This document shows positions 16,659-24,107 of a DNA stretch of 43,692 nt, piece by piece. This DNA comes from an uncultured Lachnospiraceae bacterium. Lineage in GTDB: Bacteria > Bacillota > Clostridia > Lachnospirales > Lachnospiraceae. A program made the translations under genes and the position numbers. The notes beneath the pieces are model-generated. The model saw nothing but the letters and a program-made list of their open reading frames with translations, was not told where the DNA came from and searched no databases. The stretch lies in assembly GCA_902489645.1 (NCBI GenBank), contig CABUAW010000015.1, forward strand, positions 1-43,692, written 5' to 3'. The first letter of the stretch is position 1; every line of letters starts with the position of its first letter.

Positions 16659-17975
16659 TTACTCACTCCATGTTAATATATCATCGGGTTCAAGGATAAC
16701 TTTCATAGCCCACGGCGGAACCTTGATATCCGTATAGTCTTCCTTAACAAATATAAACGCCGTTTCAAATCCCGGTTTCTTTGCCGGAAACTCCCCGTAG
16801 CCGTCGGTAAAATAAAGAACGCCCTTCAGATTTCGGAATTCACCGTCCCGCACAAGACGCTCCACGTAGGCAATACCTTCTTTAAAATTCGTACCTCCCC
16901 GGCCGCGGATAACCAGACGTTTCATACATTCCTTCAATTCTTCTTCATTTTGAATCTTTATATCCATCTGAACCTTTGCATCGCACTGGATAATATGCAG
17001 ATTCATGTTTTTAAAGAAACTGTCCATGCTGTGCAAAATCTGAAAGGTTTCATGAAAAAAACGTTTCAGAATTTCATCCCCGCAGGATTCGGACGTATCC
17101 ACGATAATGGCCAGCTCCTGTATTTTTTCCGATTCCCTGTATTCCAACGGCTCCACCAGAGGCACATTGCCGTAGGTATTCAAACCGAAGGTGTAAAATA
17201 TATAATCAAAGCTGTCCAAATCCAGCTTAATTTCCTCATTCATCACCGTGAATTTCCGCAAAAATTTCCGGTAATCATAGGTTTCGTGCAGGCTGATTTC
17301 CATTTGAAGGAGCAAATCCCCGGCCTTTTCACCCATGCTCTTAGAAAAGGTCGAAAGATTTGTTTTCATTTTCTCACTGATATCTTTCCATTTATTATCC
17401 TTCTCCTGCTGCCGCTGTTTATCCTCCGGCGTATCCTCCTGTCCCCGCCAGAAGGAATGGTCATCCAGAGTAAAAATCCGTTCTGCGGCCATCAGCTCTC
17501 TTGGAGACAGGGGATGATTCATCATCCACCGGTAAATGGATTGGGCATTTAAAACCTTTGTTTCCTGGCCAATCCGATAATACCAGGATTCCCGTTCATC
17601 ACTGACAACCCGTTTTACGCAAACCGCATCAAACCGGTCCACCAGGGATTCCGCCGCAATGTCGCAGGCCAGATTCCAGAGCCGTTCATCCCGCTCCATC
17701 CGTCCCGTCATGTGCCGGAAAATATTATGCATGAGCATGTGGACATACACCCGGTTGACATCCTGGGGCCATTCTTTATAGGCGGACACAAGCCAGGACG
17801 GATTAAAAAGAATTTTAAATCCGTCTGTTCCAATGGTCTTTGTACTCAGATTCATCTCATAGTCCAGCGCACTCAGAGCCATATCAAAATAACGCATGGA
17901 CATATAAATTTCATTCCGGGAGGCTGTCAGAATCTGCAGGCCGACCCGGTTGATTCTCTCTCTTATTTCATTCAT
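16659..17975 (-). CDS. VWA-like protein with DUF2201-type N-terminal domain
   Basis: 438 residues. The N-terminal part resembles the putative metallopeptidase domain of DUF2201 proteins, but the expected HExxH reads H79-MLM-H83, so the catalytic Glu is replaced by Met. The C-terminal part is a VWA-like domain with a MIDAS start IIVDTSESCGDE and a later GRGGTNF and YFTDGYGEFP. Such proteins are partners of MoxR-type AAA ATPases, and the ATPase gene follows at once. It lies downstream of the LRR gene with an 11-nt gap. The exact role is unknown. Confidence 0.85.
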   Translation of the reverse strand: MNEIRERINRVGLQILTASRNEIYMSMRYFDMALSALDYEMNLSTKTIGTDGFKILFNPSWLVSAYKEWPQDVNRVYVHMLMHNIFRHMTGRMERDERLWNLACDIAAESLVDRFDAVCVKRVVSDERESWYYRIGQETKVLNAQSIYRWMMNHPLSPRELMAAERIFTLDDHSFWRGQEDTPEDKQRQQEKDNKWKDISEKMKTNLSTFSKSMGEKAGDLLLQMEISLHETYDYRKFLRKFTVMNEEIKLDLDSFDYIFYTFGLNTYGNVPLVEPLEYRESEKIQELAIIVDTSESCGDEILKRFFHETFQILHSMDSFFKNMNLHIIQCDAKVQMDIKIQNEEELKECMKRLVIRGRGGTNFKEGIAYVERLVRDGEFRNLKGVLYFTDGYGEFPAKKPGFETAFIFVKEDYTDIKVPPWAMKVILEPDDILTWSE

Positions 17976-17986
17976 TTTCAGTCATC

Positions 17987-18931
17987 CTATAAATCAAAGG
18001 TTTTTGTCATCGCCGAATAATGGACGTTTTTATACTGCATCAACATACTGACAAACTCGGGCACCTGATTTTTCTGTCCGAAAGCAATCCCGGCGTCAAG
18101 CATTTCCTTTGGCAGCGGCTCCCCTTCGGTCAACAGAGGAAACAAAGACCACCGCTTTGTCTCAACAAGATAAAAAAGCACCTGAGCGCCCATGGATTTT
18201 AAATGCTCGATATAAAATCTGCGGGCCTGTGACGCCAGTTCATATGGATAACTCAGACGTTTTAAGGCCAAATCCATAACCGTCGCCGGTTCGTCCCGAT
18301 GAATGGTCAACTCAAAAATTTCATCATACTTCATATAATCGATGCCCGTACTGCTGATACAATTCCGGTAAAGACTTCCCGAACCATAGGTTTTATGATT
18401 AAACTGGCGGGCCTCCTCATTGGCCGTCTCTTCATAAAAGAAATCCGTAAAAACAAGCTGCGATATATGGCCATCCACATAATGAAAGGTCACTGTCAGT
18501 TCAAAATTCGTATCGCTCAAAATCGTATTAATCTGGCTTTCCATGCCCTGTACCGTATGCAGATGGATGTCTCTCAAATCCGAATCATTCCGAAAGGCGC
18601 CGTAGCCCATATGCACGAGGGTTTCCGGTAAAACGACACGGGACAGACGCGTACAATTATAAAAGGCATAATCATCAATGCGTTCCGTTCCTTTCGGGAA
18701 TTCAATCTGCTCCAGGAAACGGCACTCGGCAAATGCATGATTCTCAATATTTTTCAGGGAACGGGGCAGCTGAATCCGGGTCATATCCCGCAGTTCATAA
18801 AAAGCATACGCGCCGATGACCGTGACCGGATGCTCTTCCCATACATCGGGAACAGAAACAACCTTGTCCTCTCCGGCGGCCTTCAGCAGACGCGCAGCGC
18901 CGTCGGCCATTACCTCAAACTTGAACTCCAT
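17987..18931 (-). CDS. Leucine-rich-repeat protein, BspA-like (LRR_5)
   Basis: About 314 residues. Residues 30-140 contain LRR_5-type repeats of the Treponema pallidum/BspA kind: VIGAYAFYELRDMTRIQLP, IENHAFAECRFLEQIEFP, IDDYAFYNCTRLSRVVLP and GYGAFRNDSDLRDIHL. There is no signal peptide or surface anchor, so it is probably cytosolic, unlike most BspA proteins. The C-terminal half is helical and unrecognised. The start at 18931 is preferred over 18946 because GGAGAG lies 8 nt upstream; it overlaps the tcdA end by 17 nt. Its place before the VWA and AAA genes suggests it could be a client or adaptor. Confidence 0.82.
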   Translation of the reverse strand: MEFKFEVMADGAARLLKAAGEDKVVSVPDVWEEHPVTVIGAYAFYELRDMTRIQLPRSLKNIENHAFAECRFLEQIEFPKGTERIDDYAFYNCTRLSRVVLPETLVHMGYGAFRNDSDLRDIHLHTVQGMESQINTILSDTNFELTVTFHYVDGHISQLVFTDFFYEETANEEARQFNHKTYGSGSLYRNCISSTGIDYMKYDEIFELTIHRDEPATVMDLALKRLSYPYELASQARRFYIEHLKSMGAQVLFYLVETKRWSLFPLLTEGEPLPKEMLDAGIAFGQKNQVPEFVSMLMQYKNVHYSAMTKTFDL

Positions 18932-19634
18932 GATTTTTCTCTCCATTCTCCGGCATATCCTTCAGTATATCCTGTACCACTACCGACGCTATCAAAAGCC
19001 CTGCGCTGGCCGGAACAAACGAAACGCTTCCCGGCTTCTGATGATTTGCAACCGGTTCCTCCGTCGAATAAACAACCTTCTGATGTTTTACGCCCCGGCT
19101 TTTTAATTCACGGCGCATAACCCGGGCCAGGGGACAAACGCTTGTTTTGTAAATATCCGCCACCTTCAATTTGGACGGGTCCATCTTATTTCCCGTTCCC
19201 ATCGAACTGATTACAGGTACTTCAAGCTTCTGACATTTCATAATAATCTCTATCTTAGCCGTCACCGTGTCCACGGCATCCACCACATAATCATAGTTCT
19301 CAAATGAAAATGTATGGCTGTTTTCCGGCATAAAAAATGTTTCTCTTGTATGTACGATGGCCTTTGGATTGATTTCCCCAATTCGGTCCTTCATCACACG
19401 GGTTTTCATCCGTCCCACGGTCGATTCCAGCGCAATAATCTGACGATTCAGATTTGTCATACTGACCACATCTTTATCTACTAAAGTAAATTCCCCAATA
19501 CCGCAGCGAGCCAGTGTCTCCACAGCATAACCGCCGACACCGCCAATACCAAAAACAGCCACATGACATTTTGCCAGCCGTTTTAAACCTTCCTCACCGA
19601 TAAGCATTGCCGTTCTCTGAAATCTGTCTTCCAA
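18915..19634 (-). CDS. tcdA: tRNA threonylcarbamoyladenosine dehydratase
   Basis: 239 residues of the ThiF/MoeB/HesA E1-like superfamily. ATP-binding GIGGVGG at 29-35, TLVDKDVVSMTNLNRQI, and the later SMGTGNKMDPSKLKVADI are typical of TcdA (CsdL/YgdL). The enzyme cyclises t6A at tRNA position 37 to ct6A. The start is a TTG with AAGGAGG 8 nt upstream. It begins the minus-strand gene run ending at the M18 aminopeptidase; the left end of a mobile element lies about 85 bp upstream, so the element may have altered its promoter region. Confidence 0.92.
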   Translation of the reverse strand: MEDRFQRTAMLIGEEGLKRLAKCHVAVFGIGGVGGYAVETLARCGIGEFTLVDKDVVSMTNLNRQIIALESTVGRMKTRVMKDRIGEINPKAIVHTRETFFMPENSHTFSFENYDYVVDAVDTVTAKIEIIMKCQKLEVPVISSMGTGNKMDPSKLKVADIYKTSVCPLARVMRRELKSRGVKHQKVVYSTEEPVANHQKPGSVSFVPASAGLLIASVVVQDILKDMPENGEKNHGVQV

Positions 19635-19719
19635 TCCTTTCTCCTCCTTAAATCACATCGTCCCTATCATATCATATTTAAATTCAAAAATAAAGGGACA
19701 CGGCAAAAGCGGGGCCCCC

Positions 19720-19730
19720 ATAAGGAAGTA
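19720..19730 (+). repeat. Putative left terminal inverted repeat
   Basis: ATAAGGAAGTA, inverted copy at 25945-25955. Just outside lies the palindrome GGGGCCCC. If the core is TA, the element would read AGGAAGTA...TACTTCCT between TA dinucleotides. Confidence 0.45.
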
Positions 19731-19746
19731 ATTTTATTACCGCAGG

Positions 19747-19775
19747 GCGGCATAGTCGAAAGGCTATGCCGTTCT
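19747..19775 (-). terminator. Hairpin at the recombinase 3' end
   Basis: CGGCATAG / CTATGCCG 8-bp stem with an 8-nt loop, overlapping the recombinase stop codon. No T-run follows on the minus strand; it may be a weak terminator or part of the element's end. Confidence 0.4.
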
Positions 19776-21413
19776 GCTTTTTCTTGGCCGTAGGGCAGTC
19801 TGTTCATCATCGCTCTGCTCCAGTTCCCCTATAAAGTTCCAGACAATTTCAATCTTCTGTCTGCGGTGCCCGCTTGACTTGTCCGGCGCGTGAACAGTGA
19901 TTTTCTTTACAAATTCATTGACGATAGCAGGCGTTAATTCCCGTATTCCTACATACTTGCGGATAACGGCAGCGAAGCTGTCAAAATCTGCTCTGTCCTG
20001 CTCGTAGGTATCAACGGCGGCTTGCTCTGTTTGAACGAACTCCGTCAATTCCCTTTGCTCTGCTTCATACTCTGCAGACAATTTTAAAAATCGCTCATGG
20101 TTGATTGTGCCGGTGATATCATCTTCGTAAATCCGCTTGAAAATACGGTCAAGTTCGGTAATCCGTTTCCTTGCCTGTTCCAGTTTTTTCTTTCGCTGTT
20201 TTACTGCCTTTTCTGCTTCTGCAAATTTCTGCTGGTAGACTGCTTTCTGAAAACTCTGTATGTCGTCAAAGAACATAGCCGTTACCGCAAATATCCGTTG
20301 AAGAACGAATTGTTTTAAGGTTTCCTCTCGGATAAAATGTGCGGAGCAAGTACCCGTATTGCTCTTGTAGTTGGAGCATACATAGTAGTCTTGATTGGGC
20401 GAAAAACTGTTCGTTGTGCAGAAATACAGTTTTTCCCCACAATCGGCACAGTAGAGCAAACCGGAGAACAATCCCTGTTTTCCTGTCTTTGCAGGGCGAC
20501 GTTTGTTTGCCCGAAGTTCTTGTACCCTCTCAAATACCTTTTCGTTAATAATGGCAGGTTGCGTATTGGGAAAGATACGGTAATTTTCGGGAGCGTTTTG
20601 TAAACGCTTTTTCAGCTTATGGGATTTGGAATAAGTCTTGAAGTTGACCGTACAGCCCGTATATTCTGGGCGTTCCAAAATTCCTGCTATAGATTTATAA
20701 TCCCACCGATACAGGTTGTCCGGCATAGCCTTTCCGTCGCGCTTCGCATAGTATGCTTTGACTGTCAAAACCTTATCTGCTGTCAACACTTTTGCAATTT
20801 GCATAGGTCCTTTTCCTGCTATACACAATGCAAAGATACGCTTCACGATTTCGGCCGCTTCCTCGTCCACAATCCATTTCTTTTTATTAGCTGGGTCTTT
20901 CCTGTACCCATAGGGCGGATTGGTACAGAGATGTTCGCCGGAGTTGCCCTTTGCACGCATGACAGCGCGAATTTTTTTGCTTGTATCGCGTGCATAAAAA
21001 TCATTGAACAGATTGCGGAAAGGGGTAAACTCGTTATCACCCTTATCACTGTCCACACCGTCATTGATTGCGATATACCGAATATCCCGCTCTGCAAAAA
21101 AACTTTCGGTGTAGTACCCGACTTTCAGATAATCGCGTCCCATGCGGGACATATCCTTAACGATAACTGTTTTTACTTTTCCAGCTTCCGCAAACCCTAT
21201 CATCTTATTCCAGCCGGGTCTATCGAATGTAACACCTGAAACACCGTCATCAATAAAAAATGTAGGATTAGGAAATCCGTTGTCTATCGCGTATTTGAGC
21301 AAAATTTTTTTCTGATTCGCAATGCTGTTACTCTCCCCGTCAAGTGTGTCCTCTTGACTTAATCGAGCATATAAAGCGGTAATGTCGTCGGGATAAATTT
21401 TCGTTGTTGTCAT
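19764..21413 (-). CDS. Large serine site-specific recombinase (TnpX/TndX type)
   Basis: 549 residues. The N-terminal resolvase domain has catalytic S19 in ALYARLSQED, followed by FIDDGVSG and KDMSRMGRDYLKVG with conserved arginines. A recombinase domain (PPYGYRKDP onwards), a zinc ribbon (CADCG ... CSNYKSNTGTC) and a coiled-coil segment follow, with a C-terminal DUF4368-like part. This is the layout of TnpX (Tn4451) and TndX (Tn5397), which excise and insert elements through a circular intermediate. The ATG at 21413 has AGGAGG 9 nt upstream, placed in the last codons of the TnpW-like gene; the upstream ATG frame at 21446 is not needed. Confidence 0.95.
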   Translation of the reverse strand: MTTTKIYPDDITALYARLSQEDTLDGESNSIANQKKILLKYAIDNGFPNPTFFIDDGVSGVTFDRPGWNKMIGFAEAGKVKTVIVKDMSRMGRDYLKVGYYTESFFAERDIRYIAINDGVDSDKGDNEFTPFRNLFNDFYARDTSKKIRAVMRAKGNSGEHLCTNPPYGYRKDPANKKKWIVDEEAAEIVKRIFALCIAGKGPMQIAKVLTADKVLTVKAYYAKRDGKAMPDNLYRWDYKSIAGILERPEYTGCTVNFKTYSKSHKLKKRLQNAPENYRIFPNTQPAIINEKVFERVQELRANKRRPAKTGKQGLFSGLLYCADCGEKLYFCTTNSFSPNQDYYVCSNYKSNTGTCSAHFIREETLKQFVLQRIFAVTAMFFDDIQSFQKAVYQQKFAEAEKAVKQRKKKLEQARKRITELDRIFKRIYEDDITGTINHERFLKLSAEYEAEQRELTEFVQTEQAAVDTYEQDRADFDSFAAVIRKYVGIRELTPAIVNEFVKKITVHAPDKSSGHRRQKIEIVWNFIGELEQSDDEQTALRPRKSRTA

Positions 21414-21417
21414 GTGT

Positions 21418-21675
21418 TCATTCCTCCTGTAATGAACGCCCGACAAACAGGTTGCTATCTTTATTATAGCGGACTTCTTTTTTCTTGTCAGTAGGCGTTT
21501 TGCCGGATTCTGCTTTTATAAGCCGTTCCATTTTGTCATAGAGCAGTTCAGAACCGCCGCAGATTGTAGATACTTCATAGACAGTACCGCCAATTTTGTA
21601 AGTAACTGTTTCATGCAGCGGATTACCCTTTTTCGGCAATAGGCTATCGTGTTCTGTTTCTCGTTTCCATTCCAT
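21418..21675 (-). CDS. TnpW-like transposon protein
   Basis: 85 residues. The core VTYKIGGTVYEVSTICGG followed by a KMERLI helix resembles TnpW family proteins found directly upstream of large serine recombinases in clostridial elements. Function is not established. The frame is open back to 21978, but that extension crosses a cluster of palindromes (21730-21788) and has no good ribosome-binding site; the ATG at 21675 has GGGAAAGGA just upstream and gives the usual family length. The stop is 4 nt before the recombinase start, so the two are coupled. Confidence 0.7.
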   Translation of the reverse strand: MEWKRETEHDSLLPKKGNPLHETVTYKIGGTVYEVSTICGGSELLYDKMERLIKAESGKTPTDKKKEVRYNKDSNLFVGRSLQEE

Positions 21676-21729
21676 TCCTTTCCCGTCCTTTCCTTGTTCT
21701 GTAATGTGATAAGTTTCGTAGCAAGCATA

Positions 21730-21803
21730 GGAAAAGGGTACCTTTTCCGTAAAATGCATTGCATTTTGCTTGTTGGGAAGTCTCCCAAACCCGCCGAAAA
21801 TGC
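21730..21803. other. Cluster of three palindromes; candidate transfer origin
   Basis: GGAAAAGG-gta-CCTTTTCC (21730-21748), AAAATGCA-t-TGCATTTT (21751-21767) and TTGGGA-agtc-TCCCAA (21773-21788) follow each other within 60 bp, and AAAATGC recurs at 21797-21803. The stretch between the TnpW start and the leader promoter (21676-21968) shows no other convincing gene. Tightly spaced inverted repeats in a non-coding part of a relaxase-less element fit an oriT used in trans. This is inference. Confidence 0.35.
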
Positions 21804-21968
21804 TTTCACTGCCTACTACGCTGCACACAGCGATTTTGCCAAAGATTTGGGAAAGATTTTTCAAAAAATTCCTTATTTTCTGCCACGCCAAATAGAGAAA
21901 AAAGCCAATGGTTAAAGCGTTCATTTTTCTTTGTGTATTGTAATACGGTGTTTTGAGCCGCGGGACGA

Positions 21969-21997
21969 TTGACAACACATACGGGAATCGCTATAAT
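21969..21997 (+). promoter_or_regulatory. Perfect consensus promoter of the leader-MATE operon
   Basis: TTGACA (21969-21974), 17-bp spacer, TATAAT (21992-21997), both hexamers exact. Predicted start about 22004. This is the strongest promoter in the window, as expected where control is by attenuation rather than by initiation. Confidence 0.9.
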
Positions 21998-22032
21998 TAT
22001 TTTGTAATAAGTTTTCAGAAAGGGTGAGTACG

Positions 22033-22131
22033 ATGTTATCTGGAAAATTTTGCATTGAATACAGCTCCGCACAATTTGATACTTCAAAACATTGTACGGA
22101 GCCTAAAAGACACGGGAACATATATATTTAG
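22033..22131 (+). CDS. 32-residue leader peptide upstream of the MATE pump
   Basis: ATG at 22033 is preceded by AGGGTGAG, 4 nt away, and the frame runs 32 codons to TAG at 22129-22131 (begins MLSGKFCIEYSS, ends RHGNIYI). It lies 30 nt after the predicted transcription start, ahead of two terminator hairpins and the pump gene. The position matches the leader ORF before tet(M) in Tn916. Its codons span both competing hairpins A (22065-22101) and B (22098-22140), so ribosome position can choose between them. Expected role: regulatory in cis, not as a free peptide. Confidence 0.65.
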   Translation: MLSGKFCIEYSSAQFDTSKHCTEPKRHGNIYI

Positions 22132-22140
22132 GTTTGCTCC
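22065..22140 (+). promoter_or_regulatory. Mutually exclusive leader hairpins A and B
   Basis: Hairpin A: CTCCG-c-ACAAT (22065-22075) with ATTGT-a-CGGAG (22091-22101). Hairpin B: GGAG (22098-22101) with CTCC (22137-22140) and CCTAAA (22102-22107) with TTTAGG (22127-22132). Both need 22098-22101, so they cannot coexist. B encloses the leader stop codon. Confidence 0.55.
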
Positions 22141-22196
22141 AACATAACTTTATCATGTGGGGCTTTGTTCGCGTGGATATGTTATTATGATGTTTG

Positions 22197-22232
22197 GGCA
22201 GTAGGCAATGTTTTGTCTGCTGCCTTTTGTTT
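22197..22232 (+). terminator. Leader terminator T1
   Basis: GGCAGTAGGC (22197-22206) pairs with GTCTGCTGCC (22215-22224), ten pairs including two G-U, followed by TTTTGTTT. It lies after the leader peptide and before the MATE gene, so read-through is needed for pump expression. Confidence 0.75.
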
Positions 22233-22237
22233 ATTAT

Positions 22238-22277
22238 GCAGAGGGCGCACTTTATCGTGGTTGCCCTCTGCTTTTTT
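22238..22277 (+). terminator. Leader terminator T2
   Basis: GCAGAGGGC (22238-22246) pairs perfectly with GCCCTCTGC (22263-22271), followed by TTTTTT. A strong intrinsic terminator only 24 nt before the MATE start codon. Confidence 0.85.
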
Positions 22278-22300
22278 GATTCAGAAAGGATTTTGGAAAA

Positions 22301-23680
22301 ATGAAAGAAGAACAGGATTTAACGACGGGAAGCGTACCGAAGAAACTGATTATATTTGCGTTTCCGCTATTATTTGCTAATCTCTTACAATCTTTTTACA
22401 GCATTGTAGATATGCTTGTTGTCGGAAATATCGTAGGAGAAACAGGTCTTGCCGCAATCAGCAATGCGTCTATGATAAGTTTTATCATCAATTCAGTTTG
22501 TATCGGAGTGACAATGGGCGGAACTGTTTTAATCGCTCAATATAAGGGGGCGAATGATGAACAGGGACAAATCGAAACAGTTGGAACATTATTCGGAATA
22601 TCCTTTATTGCTTCATTTGCCGTAACGATAATAGGATTGCTTGTATATAAGCCGCTTTTCCAAATTTTGAATGTTCCTGCTGATTCCATGCAGGACGCTT
22701 GCGGATATATGAAAATCATCTGCTATGGCACTGTATTTGTGTTTGGCTATAATGCAGTTTGCTCCATTATGAAAGGCTTCGGGGATTCAAAAAGCCCCCT
22801 ATATTTTATAGCGATTGCAACGGTTATAAATATCATATTGGACTTGATTTTAGTCGGTCCATTTGACATTGGGACGGCAGGAACCGCCTATGCAACTATT
22901 TTTTCCCAGGGTGTTGCTCTTTTGGTATCCGTCATTCATTTAAAAAGGAAAAAGTTTGTCTTTGATTTTAAGATAAAACACTTTGCCATAAAGCCGGATA
23001 AACTGATAACTGTTTTAAAAGTCGGATTGCCTACTGCTATTCAAATGGTAATCGTCAATATATCTTACCTTCTAATTACAGGAATGCTCAATCAATTTGG
23101 CGTATCCGTTGCCGCAGCGTCCGGCGTAGGCCTTAAAATCAATACATTCGCGGGTATGTCCTGTTGGGCAATCGGACAGGCTGTTACTGCTATGGTTGGG
23201 CAGAATGCAGGGGCAAACGACATAGAGCGTGTGAGGAAAACAACAAGAGTTGGATTGTATTTGAATATATTGGCTACTTTGATTGCTGTTATCATGGTGC
23301 AATTATTTTCGGAACAAATTCTCATGTTATTTGAGCCGGAAAATCCAGAGGTTATAAAAGACGGCATTCTATATCTAAGAATGTGCTGCGGTATGAACAG
23401 TTTGATATATGCAGTTATGTACACATTTGATTCGTTTGCTATCGGGATAGGTTCCGCAAATATCGCTATGATAAACGCACTTTTAGACGCAGTATTTGTC
23501 CGATTATCTGTCAGTTGGATTTTGACATTTGTAATCCATATTGGATTTACGGGTATCTATATCGGTCAGGCAGTTTCCCCTATATTACCTGCGATTGTTG
23601 GATTGTTATATTTCCAAAGCAAATCATGGGAGAGGAAAAAGCTGATACATCATGCGGAAAGGAGTGTAGAGCATCCATGA
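22301..23680 (+). CDS. MATE family multidrug efflux transporter
   Basis: 459 residues, the usual MATE size, with twelve hydrophobic segments in two related halves. Typical stretches are FAFPLLFANLLQSFYSIVDMLVVG at the start of the first half and VGLPTAIQMVIVNISYLL at the start of the second, plus WAIGQAVTAMVGQNAGA. It exports drugs from the membrane in exchange for Na+ or H+. Preceded by AGAAAGGA. It sits behind a consensus promoter, leader peptide and two terminators, in the slot that tet(M) has in Tn916; the next gene starts within its stop codon. The drug is unknown; by analogy it should be a translation inhibitor. Confidence 0.93.
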   Translation: MKEEQDLTTGSVPKKLIIFAFPLLFANLLQSFYSIVDMLVVGNIVGETGLAAISNASMISFIINSVCIGVTMGGTVLIAQYKGANDEQGQIETVGTLFGISFIASFAVTIIGLLVYKPLFQILNVPADSMQDACGYMKIICYGTVFVFGYNAVCSIMKGFGDSKSPLYFIAIATVINIILDLILVGPFDIGTAGTAYATIFSQGVALLVSVIHLKRKKFVFDFKIKHFAIKPDKLITVLKVGLPTAIQMVIVNISYLLITGMLNQFGVSVAAASGVGLKINTFAGMSCWAIGQAVTAMVGQNAGANDIERVRKTTRVGLYLNILATLIAVIMVQLFSEQILMLFEPENPEVIKDGILYLRMCCGMNSLIYAVMYTFDSFAIGIGSANIAMINALLDAVFVRLSVSWILTFVIHIGFTGIYIGQAVSPILPAIVGLLYFQSKSWERKKLIHHAERSVEHP

Positions 23681-23850
23681 AGCAAGTTGAATGGCTATTA
23701 TGCCCTATATGCCATAATAAAACTCGTATCAAGGTACGAGAAGATACTGAACTTAAAAATTTCTTGCTTTATTGTCCTAAATGCAAGAATGAAATTGTAA
23801 TCAATTTAAAAATGAAACATATATCCGTTATCAAAGAGCCGGACGCATAG
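23677..23850 (+). CDS. Cysteine-rich KTR protein (Tn916 Orf6-like)
   Basis: 57 residues beginning MKQVEWLLCPICHNKTRIK, with two CxxC pairs (CPIC, CPKC) forming a small zinc ribbon and the KTR motif that names the family. It matches Orf6, found right after tet(M) in Tn916 and after other tet genes in conjugative transposons. Function unknown. Its ATG overlaps the MATE stop (ATGA), with GGAAAGGAGT upstream, so it is translated from the same mRNA. Confidence 0.9.
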   Translation: MKQVEWLLCPICHNKTRIKVREDTELKNFLLYCPKCKNEIVINLKMKHISVIKEPDA

Positions 23851-23854
23851 ACGC

Positions 23855-23904
23855 AGAGCCGATAACACGCAGAGTAAAAATGCGGTTATCGGCTCTTTTT
23901 TTGA
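23855..23904 (+). terminator. Terminator after the KTR gene
   Basis: AGAGCCGATAAC (23855-23866) pairs with GTTATCGGCTCT (about 23885-23896), then a run of seven T. Ends the leader-MATE-KTR transcript, with partial read-through possible into the Orf7/8-like genes. Confidence 0.9.
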
Positions 23905-23918
23905 TTGCAAGGAGATTG

Positions 23919-24005
23919 ATGATGCTTTTCCCTAATTATTACCATATCTTAAAAAAAGACGAATCTTTGCAATGGGATATTGCGCTCACGGGTATGAACT
24001 TATAA
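23919..24005 (+). CDS. Possible 28-residue small protein
   Basis: Starts with two ATGs (23919, 23922) after AAGGAGAT and runs to TAA at 24003-24005; sequence begins MMLFPNYYHILKKDES. The good ribosome-binding site is the only support. No family recognised; it could be a chance ORF in the 250-nt gap between the KTR terminator and the sigma-like gene. Confidence 0.35.
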   Translation: MMLFPNYYHILKKDESLQWDIALTGMNL

Positions 24006-24075
24006 ATCATTTGATATGTTCTGATAACTCATATTGTGCATGCGCCCATGTGGTTTTTAACATAGACGTTTGTTG

Positions 24076-24098
24076 CCCCCTGCTGGGAAGAAAGGGGG
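24076..24098 (+). promoter_or_regulatory. Hairpin masking the ribosome-binding site of the sigma-like gene
   Basis: CCCCCT (24076-24081) can pair with AGGGGG (24093-24098), the core of the strong SD AGGGGGTGAT that precedes ATG 24108. Could lower translation until opened. Confidence 0.4.
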
Positions 24099-24107
24099 TG
24101 ATGAAAA

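Noticed and set aside
21676..21978. N-terminal extension of the TnpW-like gene
   Set aside because: Frame is open but crosses three palindromes, has no good ribosome-binding site, and makes the protein twice the family length. A shorter start at 21675 fits.
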